From positions 744,001-808,000 of the forward strand of contig NZ_CP063089.1 of the NCBI RefSeq assembly GCF_014931215.1: a DNA stretch of 64,000 nucleotides. Direction: 5' to 3'. The stretch's first letter is position 1; each line of letters starts with the position of its first letter. The stretch comes from Campylobacter sp. 2014D-0216 (lineage in GTDB: Bacteria > Campylobacterota > Campylobacteria > Campylobacterales > Campylobacteraceae). The translations under genes and the position numbers were made by a program. Under the pieces are notes generated by a model. It made no database searches. It was given only the letters and a program-made list of their open reading frames with translations, and was not told where the DNA came from. This document shows, one piece after another, positions 19,516-29,059 of this stretch.

Positions 19516-20811
19516 ATGTATAGGTTTGCACCATCGCCTACTGGAGATATGCATATTGGAAATTTAAGAGCTGCTTTGTTTAATTACATTAAAGCACGAC
19601 AAGAAAATACAGATTTTATTTTACGTATTGAAGATACAGATAATGCTAGAAATATTGCCGGAAAAGAAGAAGAAATAAAAGCAATTTTAAAAGAATTTGG
19701 CATAGCTTGGCAGCATTATTATGTGCAAAGTGAGAATTTAAAATTTCATCGTCAAATGGCTTTAAAATTAGTGAGTGAAAAAAAAGCGTTCGCGTGTTTT
19801 TGTACAGAAGATGAGTTAGCCCATAAAAAAGAACTAGCTAAAAATAAAAATCAAGCTTACAGATACGATGGCACATGCGAAAAACTTGCAGATATTGATG
19901 TATTAAATTGTGAAAAACCTTTTGTAATTCGCCTTAAAAAACCACAATCACAAATGCGATTTACTGATTATATTAAAGGTGAGATTAGCTTTAATCCTGA
20001 AGATATTGATAGTTTTGTGATTATGAGAGCAGATAAAACCCCAACTTATAATTTTGCTTGTGCGGTTGATGATATGCTTGAAGATGTAAGTTGTATTATA
20101 AGAGGGGAAGATCATGTTTCAAATACTCCTAAACAAGAGCATATTAGAGCTAGTTTGGGTTATGATAAAAGCATGACATATGCACATTTGCCTATCATTT
20201 TAAATGAAGAGGGCGTTAAAATGAGCAAAAGAGAAGCGCATTCTAGTGTTAAGTGGATGCTTGATCATGGTTATCTTGCAAGTGCTATTGCAAATTATTT
20301 GATCCTTTTGGGTAATAAAACTCCAAAAGAAATTTTTACTTTGGAAGAGGCTATAGAATGGTTTGATTTGAAAAAAGTTTCAAAATCTCCAGCAAGATTT
20401 GACACAAAGCGTTTAATGCAAATTAACCGTGAGCATATTAAAATGTTAGATAATACACAGTTAAATACTATGCTTAATTTAGACAAAGATGTAGCAGAGC
20501 TTGCGAAATTTTATACTCAAGAAGCTAGCACACTAAATGAAATCAAAGAAAAAATTCAAGCTATTTTCGCAAGTAAAAATTACCATGAATTTGAAAACGA
20601 ATGTGGTTTAATCAAGGAGGTTTTAAAAGATTTGGATTTGCCACAAAGCTATGAAGAGTTTAAAAAGATTTTAATGGAAAAAACAAAACTAAAAGGTAAA
20701 AATTTCTTTATGCCCTTGCGTTTAGTGCTAACAGGGGTTACCCATGGGCCTGAAATGAGCGAAATTTATACCTTAATTAAGCCATTTGTTAAAGAAATCA
20801 TAAAGGAGTAA
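19516..20811 (+). CDS. gltX: Glutamyl-tRNA synthetase, GluRS2-like
   Basis: The 431-residue class I synthetase has the HIGH variant HIGN in [11 protein letters not shown] (7-16) and KMSKRE as the KMSKS loop. Shorter than typical GluRS, with GDMHIGN and [12 protein letters not shown], it resembles from memory the second GluRS of Helicobacter. In such bacteria GluRS2 charges tRNA-Gln with Glu, which GatCAB then amidates. That subtype call is inference; the synthetase family call is firm. yggT and slt follow with 0-1 nt gaps. Confidence 0.93.
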   Translation: MYRFAPSPTGDMHIGNLRAALFNYIKARQENTDFILRIEDTDNARNIAGKEEEIKAILKEFGIAWQHYYVQSENLKFHRQMALKLVSEKKAFACFCTEDELAHKKELAKNKNQAYRYDGTCEKLADIDVLNCEKPFVIRLKKPQSQMRFTDYIKGEISFNPEDIDSFVIMRADKTPTYNFACAVDDMLEDVSCIIRGEDHVSNTPKQEHIRASLGYDKSMTYAHLPIILNEEGVKMSKREAHSSVKWMLDHGYLASAIANYLILLGNKTPKEIFTLEEAIEWFDLKKVSKSPARFDTKRLMQINREHIKMLDNTQLNTMLNLDKDVAELAKFYTQEASTLNEIKEKIQAIFASKNYHEFENECGLIKEVLKDLDLPQSYEEFKKILMEKTKLKGKNFFMPLRLVLTGVTHGPEMSEIYTLIKPFVKEIIKE

Positions 20812-20812
20812 A

Positions 20813-21100
20813 ATGGGAATTGGAACAAGTTTGATTGTATCTTTGGTGCAAATTTTTTCTTTGGTAATTGAAATTTATGTGTGGGTTATAGTTATTGCAG
20901 CATTGATTTCTTGGGTAAGACCTGACCCATATAATCCTATTGTACAAATTTTATATCGTTTGACAGAACCTGCTTATACTTTTGTAAGAAGGTTTATCCC
21001 AACTAGAATAGGAAGTATTGATTTAGCACCCTTGATTATTATTTTGGGGTTAAAATTTATTCAAATATTTTTATCAAATTTAATTTTAGGAAGTTTATAA
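20813..21100 (+). CDS. YggT-family membrane protein
   Basis: The 95-residue integral membrane protein has two hydrophobic segments around VSWVRPDPYNPIVQ-type and RFIPTRIGSIDLAPL motifs, which are the YggT hallmarks (SWIxPDPxNPI and DLSPL). YggT proteins are linked to osmotic tolerance and cell division in other bacteria, with no established activity. It sits one nucleotide after gltX and directly abuts slt. Confidence 0.85.
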   Translation: MGIGTSLIVSLVQIFSLVIEIYVWVIVIAALISWVRPDPYNPIVQILYRLTEPAYTFVRRFIPTRIGSIDLAPLIIILGLKFIQIFLSNLILGSL

Positions 21101-22738
21101 GTGTTTAAAAAAAGTGTGATTTTATTACTAGCTGGAGCGGTTTATGCTAATTGTGCGATGTATTCATATGAAGAATTAGAGCAAAAACCCAACTCTTTGG
21201 CTAAGGATTATTATTTATATCGTTTGTTGGAAAAAAATGAATTTAAAAAAGATGAAGTTGAAGGCTTAAAGGAGCATATTTATCGTTATGCTGGGCGTAT
21301 TAAAAATGCTATTGAAGCTATTGTGCCACCTTTGGGGTATAATAAAGAATACGAAGCTTGTTATAAATTTAACACTCAAAATATCTTAGATGCTAATACA
21401 ACATGTCAGCTTGTAAGATTAAATAGTCTAACCTTTATACAAGATCTAAATAGCACAATACGCAATGCAATGAAAAAAAATATTCCACAAGATAATCCTA
21501 ATTTAGCAAAACTTTTAGAGGCTTTTGATGCAAAAGATCCTTTAAACTATGCGATTTTAAACTATGATAGTGCTAATTTTTACAAAATTTATGACTTTAC
21601 AAAAGATAAAAAAGACTTTTTCTTGGAAAAAGATTTTGTCAATGAATTGGCCAAAGAGAAAGAATTTACAAATTTTGTAAAAGAAATTATCATTAAGAAA
21701 AAAAGCCCTTTGATTAGAAAATCTTTAGTTAATGTGGATGCGAATTTAAGTTTTCAGGATAATGCATTTTATCTAGGTGTGAATGCTATTTTAGAAAATG
21801 ATGATCAAAAAGCATTAGAATTTTTTCAAGTTGCAAGAGATACTTTTAAAAGCAGACCATTGATAGATAATGCGGTTTTTTGGTTGTATTTGATTACTCA
21901 AGATAAAAAATACCTTGATGAGCTTGTAAAAAGTGATTCGCTAAATATTTATACTCTTTATGCAAGAGAACTCAAAGGAATGCCTTTACCTAAAATAGAA
22001 AAATTAAATCCTAAAAAGCAAAAAAATGACTTTGATATGAAAGATCCTTTTGTTTGGCAAAAACTAGCAAAAGAAGTCGCAAAAGGCACTCCAGAAGAAT
22101 TAAATAAGCTTGCTAAAGACTTTTATACTAAAGACAATATCGCTATTTATGCGTATATTAAAGAAAGAGCGGAAAATTTTTCAAAGCATTATTTTATCAT
22201 GCCTTATTTTGAATACTTAAAAGCGTATTCAACCCAAAGACAAGCGATGATTTTGGCTTTAGCTAGACAAGAAAGTCGTTTTATACCAACAGCAATTTCT
22301 ACTTCTTATGCTTTGGGTATAATGCAGTTTATCCCATTTTTAGCTAACCATATAGGTAATAAAGAATTGCAAATTCCAAATTTTGATCAAGATATGCTTT
22401 TTGAACCAAAAACAGCTTATACTTTTGCAAACCATCATTTAGATTATTTAGAATCCAAACTTAATTCTCCGGTTTTTGTAGCATATGCGTATAATGGAGG
22501 TATAGGTTTTACCACGAGAATGTTAAAAAGAGATGATATGTTTAGAGCAGGAAAGTACGAGCCATTTTTATCTATGGAACTCGTTCCTTATGCTGAAAGT
22601 AGGGCGTATGCTAAAAAAGTTTTAGCTAATTATATTGTGTATTTACATCTTCTGAACGATAATACACCGATTTCGAAATTTTTTGAAACTTTGATTCAAA
22701 ACACTGATTCTCAAAACACGAATAAACCTGCAAAATAG
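21101..22738 (+). CDS. slt: Soluble lytic murein transglycosylase
   Basis: The 545-residue periplasmic enzyme has a signal peptide of about 16 residues (GTG start, ending VYA), a long helical superhelix region, and a C-terminal lysozyme-like domain. The catalytic Glu391 is in ARQESRF, followed by GIMQF and AYNGG motifs of family 1 lytic transglycosylases. It cleaves peptidoglycan glycan strands to anhydro-muropeptides. The last 113 bp overlap the 3' end of the convergent lipoprotein gene. Confidence 0.93.
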   Translation: MFKKSVILLLAGAVYANCAMYSYEELEQKPNSLAKDYYLYRLLEKNEFKKDEVEGLKEHIYRYAGRIKNAIEAIVPPLGYNKEYEACYKFNTQNILDANTTCQLVRLNSLTFIQDLNSTIRNAMKKNIPQDNPNLAKLLEAFDAKDPLNYAILNYDSANFYKIYDFTKDKKDFFLEKDFVNELAKEKEFTNFVKEIIIKKKSPLIRKSLVNVDANLSFQDNAFYLGVNAILENDDQKALEFFQVARDTFKSRPLIDNAVFWLYLITQDKKYLDELVKSDSLNIYTLYARELKGMPLPKIEKLNPKKQKNDFDMKDPFVWQKLAKEVAKGTPEELNKLAKDFYTKDNIAIYAYIKERAENFSKHYFIMPYFEYLKAYSTQRQAMILALARQESRFIPTAISTSYALGIMQFIPFLANHIGNKELQIPNFDQDMLFEPKTAYTFANHHLDYLESKLNSPVFVAYAYNGGIGFTTRMLKRDDMFRAGKYEPFLSMELVPYAESRAYAKKVLANYIVYLHLLNDNTPISKFFETLIQNTDSQNTNKPAK

Positions 22739-23120
22739 GTTTTTGAATTAATTCATCAAGGGTGATTTTGTAATAACTTGCATAATCACTTTTGATGATA
22801 TACTTAAATAATTCATCATTAGGTTTTAAAGCGCTTATTGTGGTTTTTTCTCCATTAATTAAAATAGAAATTTGATCTTGATTGATATGAATGCTTGGTA
22901 AAAAGCTTAACACAAAAACTTCTTTTTGACTTTTTTCATCAAGAACAGGGTTTAAATAACTAAGCAAAGCCACTGTTCTGTTGTTTTTATAGTTAAAGTT
23001 GATTTTTTGCGCATACATGAGTGTTTGGCTTTTTAAATTCACCGTGCTTTGTTCTTGAGTTTTATTTGCGCATGCATTAAAAACAAAAGCAAGCAATATA
23101 ATTGTAAAAAGTTTTTTCAT
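22626..23120 (-). CDS. Small putative lipoprotein
   Basis: I chose ATG 23120 because AGGA lies about 8 nt upstream; a Met seven codons earlier has none. The 164-residue product starts with a lipoprotein-type signal and Cys17 in VFNACANK (an imperfect lipobox). The remainder is a beta-type domain with no motif I recognise; two cysteines near the C-terminus (YSCFENQCFES) may pair. Its C-terminal 37 codons are read from the strand opposite the end of slt. Function unknown. Confidence 0.75.
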   Translation of the reverse strand: MKKLFTIILLAFVFNACANKTQEQSTVNLKSQTLMYAQKINFNYKNNRTVALLSYLNPVLDEKSQKEVFVLSFLPSIHINQDQISILINGEKTTISALKPNDELFKYIIKSDYASYYKITLDELIQKPILQVYSCFENQCFESKFQKISKSVYYRSEDVNTQYN

Positions 23121-23169
23121 AATTTTTCCTAATTTTTTCATAATTATAAGCTTTTAACTTTTAAAAAGA

Positions 23170-23175
23170 TATAAT
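23170..23175 (+). promoter_or_regulatory. -10 element upstream of mobB
   Basis: AGATATAATTATAC contains TATAAT about 34 nt before the mobB GTG. The same palindromic stretch can be read as a -10 on the opposite strand for the divergent lipoprotein gene. Confidence 0.5.
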
Positions 23176-23208
23176 TATACTTATTTTCTTTATATTAAGG
23201 AAAACATA

Positions 23209-23688
23209 GTGAAAAGATTAGCAATGGCCTTTAGTGGTCCTTCCAATTCGGGTAAAACTACTTTGATTACTCAAGTAGCTAAGCATTTGATGGGTCAAAA
23301 TTATAAAGTTTGTATTATTAAGCATGATCCAAAAGACAAGGCAAGTTTTGATATCGCTAAAAAAGATAGTTTTAAATTTTTTCAAAGTGGCGCAGATGTG
23401 ATGGTTTTAAGTCCTACAAGAACAACTTTATTTACACATTCTCCAAGCACTTTAGAAGAGGCGATTTCAAAATTAGATGATTTTGATTTTTTGTTAATAG
23501 AGGGTTTGAAGACTTTAGATATGCCAAGAATTAGTGTATTTTGTAAAGAGGTTGATGAGTCTTATTTTGCTTATTCTAATGCTATAGCAAGTTATGAAAA
23601 GATAGAAAATGAAAATTTAACTTGGCTTTGTTTAGATGATTTAGAAGGTATTTGTGATTTTATATTAAATAATTCAAAAAAAGTATAG
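23209..23688 (+). CDS. mobB: Molybdopterin-guanine dinucleotide biosynthesis protein MobB
   Basis: The 159-residue P-loop GTPase has GPSNSGKTT (10-18) at the N-terminus and DFLLIEGLK as the conserved Walker B region. MobB assists MobA in making the bis-MGD cofactor for enzymes such as formate dehydrogenase and nitrate reductase. It starts with GTG and precedes fbp by 8 nt. Confidence 0.9.
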   Translation: MKRLAMAFSGPSNSGKTTLITQVAKHLMGQNYKVCIIKHDPKDKASFDIAKKDSFKFFQSGADVMVLSPTRTTLFTHSPSTLEEAISKLDDFDFLLIEGLKTLDMPRISVFCKEVDESYFAYSNAIASYEKIENENLTWLCLDDLEGICDFILNNSKKV

Positions 23689-23696
23689 GAGTGAAA

Positions 23697-24545
23697 ATGC
23701 AAGAGATTATCAATGATATACAAAAGGCTGTGATTGAAATTTCTCATGAGCTTAGATATTTAAAAGATTTTGATTATACAAGTTCTCAAAATGCCACAGG
23801 AGATAACCAGCTTAAGCTTGATGTTAAAAGTGATGAGATTATTACTCGTGTTTTAAAACAAAGTAAAGGTATTAAAAGCTTAATTAGTGAAGAAAAACAA
23901 GATCAATTACTCATCAATGAAAATGAAAAATACATCATAGCTTATGATCCGTTAGATGGTTCGTCTTTGGTTGATGTAAATTTTGCTATAGGATCAATTT
24001 TTGCCATTTATGAGCATGAAGCGAGCGCTAAGAATTTAAAAGCGGCTGTTTATGCGATTTATGGCGTGCGTTTAGAGTTGATAGTTTGCATAGATACTCC
24101 TAAACTTTATAGACTTAATGAAAATAATGAATTTGTGTATGTGAAAGAGTTAAAACTCAGCGAAAAGGGCAAGCTAAATGCAAGTGGTGGAACACAAAAA
24201 AACTGGTCTAGTACACATAGAGACTTCATCAAAGCTTTGTTTGATGAGGGTTATCGTTTAAGATATTCAGGTGCAATGGTGAGTGATTTACATCAAATTT
24301 TACTCAAAGGTGGAGGTTTGTTTTCATATCCTGCAACTACCGATGCACCCAATGGAAAACTAAGAGCTTATTTTGAAGTGTTTCCTTTTGCGTTTATATT
24401 TGAAAAAGCAGGGGGATTTTCTACCAATGGTGTAAATGATTCTTTGCTGGAATTAGAATTTGATAAAATTCATGCAAGCACACCATGCTTTTTGGGTTCA
24501 AAATATGAAATTGAAAAATTAAAACAAGCTTACAAAGGATTTTGA
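23697..24545 (+). CDS. fbp: Fructose-1,6-bisphosphatase class I
   Basis: The 282-residue enzyme hydrolyses fructose-1,6-bisphosphate in gluconeogenesis, important in an organism that largely does not use sugars. The start ATG 23697 is preceded by AGGAG at proper spacing; an in-frame GTG at 23691 overlaps that RBS and was rejected. The metal-binding motif DPLDGSS lies at 84-90, with [15 protein letters not shown] and [11 protein letters not shown] later. Confidence 0.95.
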   Translation: MQEIINDIQKAVIEISHELRYLKDFDYTSSQNATGDNQLKLDVKSDEIITRVLKQSKGIKSLISEEKQDQLLINENEKYIIAYDPLDGSSLVDVNFAIGSIFAIYEHEASAKNLKAAVYAIYGVRLELIVCIDTPKLYRLNENNEFVYVKELKLSEKGKLNASGGTQKNWSSTHRDFIKALFDEGYRLRYSGAMVSDLHQILLKGGGLFSYPATTDAPNGKLRAYFEVFPFAFIFEKAGGFSTNGVNDSLLELEFDKIHASTPCFLGSKYEIEKLKQAYKGF

Positions 24546-24739
24546 TGTCTGAAGTAAAAGATGAATTTGAACTAGCTTTAGAAGTCAAAAAAAATGAACT
24601 TGTAACTTGTCAAAATGCAAAAAATTTAAAATCTTGTTTGCCTTGTTCTATGATTTTTGAATGTGCTTTAAGAAAAGAGTATATTGATGCTGTTTATAAA
24701 AGCATGTCTAAAGGCAAAGAAGGTGGATTTGATTTTTAA
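24545..24739 (+). CDS. Small four-cysteine protein
   Basis: The 64-residue protein starts at ATG 24545 inside the fbp stop (TGATG) and lies 14 nt before metG. It has four cysteines spaced C-x8-C-x2-C-x5-C around KSCLPCSMIFEC, then EYIDAVYKSMSKGKEGGFDF. The pattern suggests a metal or FeS site. I recall a similar gene in the same place in C. jejuni. No function is known to me; operon position between fbp and metG gives no clear hint. Confidence 0.75.
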   Translation: MSEVKDEFELALEVKKNELVTCQNAKNLKSCLPCSMIFECALRKEYIDAVYKSMSKGKEGGFDF

Positions 24740-24753
24740 TTTAAAGGTAAAAA

Positions 24754-26640
24754 ATGCGTTATATTACTACTCCTATATATTATGTAAATGATGTAGCACA
24801 CATAGGCCATGCTTATACTACAATCATAGCTGACACTTTGGCGAGATTTTATCGCTTGCAAGGTCAGAAAACTTTTTTTCTTACAGGAACTGATGAGCAT
24901 GGCCAAAAGATAGAACAAGCTGCTAGTGCTAGAAATTTCACTCCTAAAGAATATGCAGATGAGATTAGTACTAAATTTAAAAAATTATGGGATGAGTTTG
25001 AAATTTCTTATGATTATTTCATTAGAACTACAGATGAAAACCACAAATTAAGTGTGCAAAAAGCATTTAAAAAAATGTTTGATAAAGGTGATATTTATAA
25101 AGGTACGTATGAGGGTTTTTATTGCGTTTCTTGTGAGAGTTATTTTACTCAAACTCAGCTTGTAAATGAGTGTCATTGTCCAGATTGTGGCAAAAAAACA
25201 CAACTACTGAAAGAAGAAAGTTACTTTTTCAAGCTTTCTAAATATCAAGATCAAATTCTTAAATGGTATAAAGAAAAAGAGCCGATTTTACCTAAAAATA
25301 AAGCCAATGAATTAATTCACTTTGTTGAAGGAGGATTAAAAGATCTTTCCATCACAAGAACAAGTTTTGAATGGGGGGTAAAACTTCCAAAAGAACTAAA
25401 TGATGAAAAACATGTGGTGTATGTTTGGCTTGATGCTTTGATGAATTATGTGAGTGCTTTGGGCTATGGACTTGATGAAAAAAATATGGATCTTTGGCCT
25501 GCTCATATTCATTTTGTAGGTAAGGATATTTTGCGTTTTCATGCGGTGTATTGGCCAGCATTTTTGATGAGTTTGGAGCTTCCTTTACCTCAATTTATTG
25601 CAGCACATGGTTGGTGGACTAAAGATGGTGAAAAAATGAGTAAATCTAAAGGCAATGTGGTAGCACCTAAAGAAGTGGCAGATACTTTTGGTTTAGAAGC
25701 TTTTAGGTATTTTTTACTTAGAGAAGTTCCTTTTGGCAATGATGGGGATTTTTCACAAAAAGCATTGATTACTAGAATTAATGCGGAGCTAAGTAATGAA
25801 CTTGGAAATTTATTAAATAGAATTATCGGTATGAGTGCTAAATATTCTCAAAATGTGATTGATTCTAAAGATGTGGGTTTGTATTTTACTCAGGAGTTAC
25901 ATGAGTGTAAAAAGTATTTAGATCATGCAATTAATGCTTTAGAGGGTATTCAACCAAATCGCTATCTAGAAGAGCTTTTTAAAGCCTTGTCATTAGCAAA
26001 TTTATGTATTAGCAAGTATGAGCCTTGGAATTTAATTAAAAACAATCAAACGCAAAAAGCTAATGCTTTGGTAGCTCTATGTGCTAATATTTTAGCAAAG
26101 GTAGCTATTTTACTTTATGCGGCTATGCCAAAAACAGCGTTAAAAATCGCAAAAGCTTTAAATTTTGAAATTTCAAATGAAAATTATCAAAAATTAATTT
26201 TAAACTATCAATTATGCGATCTAAAATCTAGTACATGTGAAGCTTTATTTCCAAAAGTAGAATATACGCAAGAAGAAAAAAAAGAAGAAAAAAAAGAAGC
26301 TACACCAAGTTTAGCTCAGATTAAAATTGATGATTTTAAAAAAATCGAAATCAAGGTAGCCTTGGTAAAAGATTGTCAAAATATCGAAGGAAGTGAAAAA
26401 CTTTTAAAATTTCAACTTGAGCTTGAAAATGGCGAACTAAGACAAGTGCTTTCAGGTATTGCTAAATTTTATAAGGCAAGTGAGTTGATTGGTAAGCAAG
26501 TTTGCGTGATCACTAATTTAAAAAAGGCTAAAATTTTTGGACACGAGAGCCAAGGTATGATTTTAAGTGCAGAAAAAGATGGAAAATTGGTTTTAATTAG
26601 TCCGCAAAGTTTTATTGAAAATGGAGCTTTAATAGGCTAG
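24754..26640 (+). CDS. metG: Methionyl-tRNA synthetase
   Basis: The 628-residue class I synthetase starts MRYITTPIYYVND with HIGH in VAHIGHAYT. Its zinc knuckle is CVSCESYF...CHCPDC, and KMSKSKGN is the KMSKS loop. A C-terminal OB-fold tRNA-binding domain (about 515-628) begins IKIDDFKKIEIKV and makes the dimeric type of MetRS. A lysine/glutamate-rich linker (KEEKKEEKKEA) joins the two. A run of six G at 25373-25378 is too short to expect phase variation. Confidence 0.97.
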   Translation: MRYITTPIYYVNDVAHIGHAYTTIIADTLARFYRLQGQKTFFLTGTDEHGQKIEQAASARNFTPKEYADEISTKFKKLWDEFEISYDYFIRTTDENHKLSVQKAFKKMFDKGDIYKGTYEGFYCVSCESYFTQTQLVNECHCPDCGKKTQLLKEESYFFKLSKYQDQILKWYKEKEPILPKNKANELIHFVEGGLKDLSITRTSFEWGVKLPKELNDEKHVVYVWLDALMNYVSALGYGLDEKNMDLWPAHIHFVGKDILRFHAVYWPAFLMSLELPLPQFIAAHGWWTKDGEKMSKSKGNVVAPKEVADTFGLEAFRYFLLREVPFGNDGDFSQKALITRINAELSNELGNLLNRIIGMSAKYSQNVIDSKDVGLYFTQELHECKKYLDHAINALEGIQPNRYLEELFKALSLANLCISKYEPWNLIKNNQTQKANALVALCANILAKVAILLYAAMPKTALKIAKALNFEISNENYQKLILNYQLCDLKSSTCEALFPKVEYTQEEKKEEKKEATPSLAQIKIDDFKKIEIKVALVKDCQNIEGSEKLLKFQLELENGELRQVLSGIAKFYKASELIGKQVCVITNLKKAKIFGHESQGMILSAEKDGKLVLISPQSFIENGALIG

Positions 26641-27582
26641 ATGAATATATCTAATTTTTGCGAGCTTATTAATGCACAGGTTGTCAACTATGGTGCAACC
26701 TCTAGTGTGTATGATTTTAGTATAGATTTAAATAAAGTAAAACAAGCAAGTGCTTTTTTTGCTAAAAATCAAGAACAAGCAAGTTATGCTATAAAGCTTG
26801 GTGCTTATGTGATAGTAAGTGAAGAAAGATTAAAGCTTGAAGATGAGGATGTGTTTTATCTTCAAGTTGATGATCTTGAAGAAGCTATCTTAAGACTGTT
26901 TAGATTTTTATGCGAAGAAAAATCTTGTGAGTTTGTATATTGTGATGATGTGGAGTTGAAATTTGCTAAAGCATTTAATTTTAAAGTCTTAAGCTCTAAT
27001 GTTTTAGTAGATTTTGAAAATTTAAAAAATGCTAAAGAAAGAACATTTTTTTGCTCTAGCAATGAGCAATTTATCTTAAAACTCAAATCAAATTTTCATG
27101 CTCTTAAGACTTGTGATTATGAAATTTTAGGTGCTAAGTCTTTATTTCAAACAAGTATACTTTGTAAAAAATTATATTTTAAAGATTTGAAATTTGCATT
27201 TTTTTACGCGGATATTTTTGCTAGTTTCATTGATTTGATAGAAAATCAAAAACTATCTTTTCATTTTAATGAAAAAAAACTAGAGCTTTTTGATGCGTAT
27301 TTTTTAAATTCTCAAAATCAAATTTGTTCTTTTGGTGGTAGCTCTAGAGTAATTTTACTTGTAGAAAATGAAAAAGACTTTGAGTTTATCGCACAGAAAC
27401 TCCAAGGTTTTAAGGGGTTTAAAACCGCGCTAAAAAATTCCTTGCTTTGCGATTTTTCTTATACTAATTTAGAAGAATTAAAAAAATTCTTTGATTTTAA
27501 ATACTGCTTGATTAAGGAAAATAAAGAAGACTTTTTAGAATATTTTCTTTATAAAGAAAAAAATATAAGTCTTTTTGATTAA
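26641..27582 (+). CDS. Uncharacterised protein, possible Mur-ligase N-domain remnant
   Basis: The 313-residue protein starts at the base after the metG stop. Residues about 20-60 (YDFSIDLNKVKQASAFFAK...YAIKLGAYVIVSE) have the rhythm of the MurF/MurE N-terminal domain, which recognises UDP-MurNAc peptide. However, there is no GTNGKT-type P-loop or ligase core. The rest is Phe/Leu-rich with no motif I know. No signal peptide or TM helix is seen, so it is probably cytoplasmic. The Mur-like resemblance is tentative. Confidence 0.7.
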   Translation: MNISNFCELINAQVVNYGATSSVYDFSIDLNKVKQASAFFAKNQEQASYAIKLGAYVIVSEERLKLEDEDVFYLQVDDLEEAILRLFRFLCEEKSCEFVYCDDVELKFAKAFNFKVLSSNVLVDFENLKNAKERTFFCSSNEQFILKLKSNFHALKTCDYEILGAKSLFQTSILCKKLYFKDLKFAFFYADIFASFIDLIENQKLSFHFNEKKLELFDAYFLNSQNQICSFGGSSRVILLVENEKDFEFIAQKLQGFKGFKTALKNSLLCDFSYTNLEELKKFFDFKYCLIKENKEDFLEYFLYKEKNISLFD

Positions 27583-27640
27583 AAACTATCAAACATTATA
27601 TGGTATATTTTTGATTTTATTTTATTAATAAGGTCAAAAA

Positions 27641-28384
27641 ATGAAAAAAATTTTATTTGTTAGTTTAGTTGCAGCAGCTGCGTTAAATGCTGAAATTTTA
27701 GTTTATGGTCCAGGTGGTCCTGCTCCTGTTTTAAAAGAACTTGCTAAGGAATTTGAAGCAAAAAATGGAGAAAAAGTAATTATTAATGCAGGGCCAACTC
27801 CTAAATGGATCAAGCAAGCTAAAAAAGATGCGGATATTATTTACTCAGGTAATACTTCTATGATGGATGGCTTTATTAAAGCAATGCCAAAACAAATTAA
27901 AATCGAAGATGTGCAGGTTTTAAATGCTAGAGGTTCTGGTATGATTGTAAGAGCAAATAATCCTAAAAAAATTAAAAAATTTGAAGATCTTTTAAAAGAT
28001 GGCGTGAATGTTATGGTGGTTGATGGAGCAGGGCAGGTTGGTTTGTATGAAGATATGGCTTTAAAAACAGGAAAAATTGAAAATTTAGAAAAACTAAGAA
28101 AAAATATAAAAGTTTATGCAAAAAATTCTAAAGTGGCTGTTGATGAGTGGAAAAATAATAAAAACATCGATGTCTTGATCATTTGGACGCATTGGATTAA
28201 AGCAGTGGGAGAAAAAGAAAATCGCTTTATTAAAGCAGATAAAAACTCAATCATATATAGAGCAGCTGAAATAGTTCCAACTCAAAAAGGACTTAAAAAT
28301 CCAAAAGTAGCTGAATTTATTCAATTTACACAAAGTGAAGAAGCTCAAAAAGTTTGGGAAAAAGAAGGTTGGATAGCAAAATAA
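27641..28384 (+). CDS. PEB2/AcfC-like periplasmic solute-binding protein
   Basis: The 247-residue protein has a signal peptide of about 17 residues ending LNA and a type-2 periplasmic-binding fold. YGPGGPAPVLKELA, GPTPKWIKQAKKDADIIYSG and the late WTHWIKAVGEKENRF fit the accessory colonization factor AcfC family, to which the Campylobacter antigen PEB2 belongs. The related ModA/SBP fold binds oxyanions; the natural ligand is uncertain. It is transcribed alone and ends in a strong hairpin. Confidence 0.8.
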   Translation: MKKILFVSLVAAAALNAEILVYGPGGPAPVLKELAKEFEAKNGEKVIINAGPTPKWIKQAKKDADIIYSGNTSMMDGFIKAMPKQIKIEDVQVLNARGSGMIVRANNPKKIKKFEDLLKDGVNVMVVDGAGQVGLYEDMALKTGKIENLEKLRKNIKVYAKNSKVAVDEWKNNKNIDVLIIWTHWIKAVGEKENRFIKADKNSIIYRAAEIVPTQKGLKNPKVAEFIQFTQSEEAQKVWEKEGWIAK

Positions 28385-28387
28385 TCC

Positions 28388-28419
28388 AAAAAGCATTTTA
28401 CTTTAGTAAAATGCTTTTT
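28388..28419. terminator. Bidirectional terminator between peb2-like and yceI-like genes
   Basis: A perfect 15-bp stem AAAAAGCATTTTACT / AGTAAAATGCTTTTT with a 2-nt loop, T-rich on the right and A-rich on the left. It lies between convergent genes ending at 28384 and 28425. Confidence 0.85.
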
Positions 28420-28424
28420 TAGTG

Positions 28425-28997
28425 TTATTTTTCGTTAATCTCTGCCTCAATATTAATTTGCACTTCATCACCTAACGTTAGACTAGTGGTATCTGGAGCA
28501 AAATTAAAATCACTTCTTTTGATTTGACCTTGTAGAGTAAAACCTGCTTTTTCTTTGCCGCTATCTGTTTTTATAACTCCACCAATTTCGGTTTCTAAAA
28601 CGATATCTTTACTTACACCTGCAATGTTTAATGCACCATACATTTTGCCTTTTTCATTGGAAATTTTTTCATACTTACTCATAGTGAAAGTGATATTTGG
28701 GTGAGCTTTTGCTTTGAAAAAATCATCTTGTTGTAAATGTGCATCTCTAGCTTTGTTTTCAGTGTTAATAGAGGCAACTTTTATATTTGCTTGTAATTTT
28801 TTAAATTCAAAATTTGCACTGTCAAAATCAATCGTTGCATCGTAATCTTTAAAATTTCCATTTACATTGCTAATTTGTAGATGTTTGATTTTAAAAGCTA
28901 CACTCGTGTGCGCTTTGTCTAAACTAAAATCTTTTGCAAAAGTAGCGCTTGTTAAAATAGAAACAGCAACTAGTGAACTAAAAAATAATTTTTTCAT
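28425..28997 (-). CDS. YceI-family periplasmic protein
   Basis: The 190-residue lipocalin-like protein has a signal peptide of about 21 residues ending TFA. DKAHTSVAFKIKHLQISNVNG and the TKARDAHLQQDDFF-type segment (NKARDAHLQQDDFFKA) are YceI hallmarks. YceI proteins bind isoprenoid lipids in a beta barrel, perhaps quinone precursors. It has its own promoter (TATAAT on the minus strand at 29026-29031) and RBS AAGGAG, so it is probably monocistronic. Confidence 0.9.
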   Translation of the reverse strand: MKKLFFSSLVAVSILTSATFAKDFSLDKAHTSVAFKIKHLQISNVNGNFKDYDATIDFDSANFEFKKLQANIKVASINTENKARDAHLQQDDFFKAKAHPNITFTMSKYEKISNEKGKMYGALNIAGVSKDIVLETEIGGVIKTDSGKEKAGFTLQGQIKRSDFNFAPDTTSLTLGDEVQINIEAEINEK

Positions 28998-29059
28998 TTT
29001 TTCTCCTTGAATATTTGAAATATTTATTATACTTATGAAAATAAAATGAAAATAAATTC

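Noticed and set aside
25373..25378. Run of six G in metG, and another in argG (51100-51105), as phase-variable tracts
   Set aside because: Campylobacter contingency tracts are normally eight or more G/C, and both genes are essential-type housekeeping genes.
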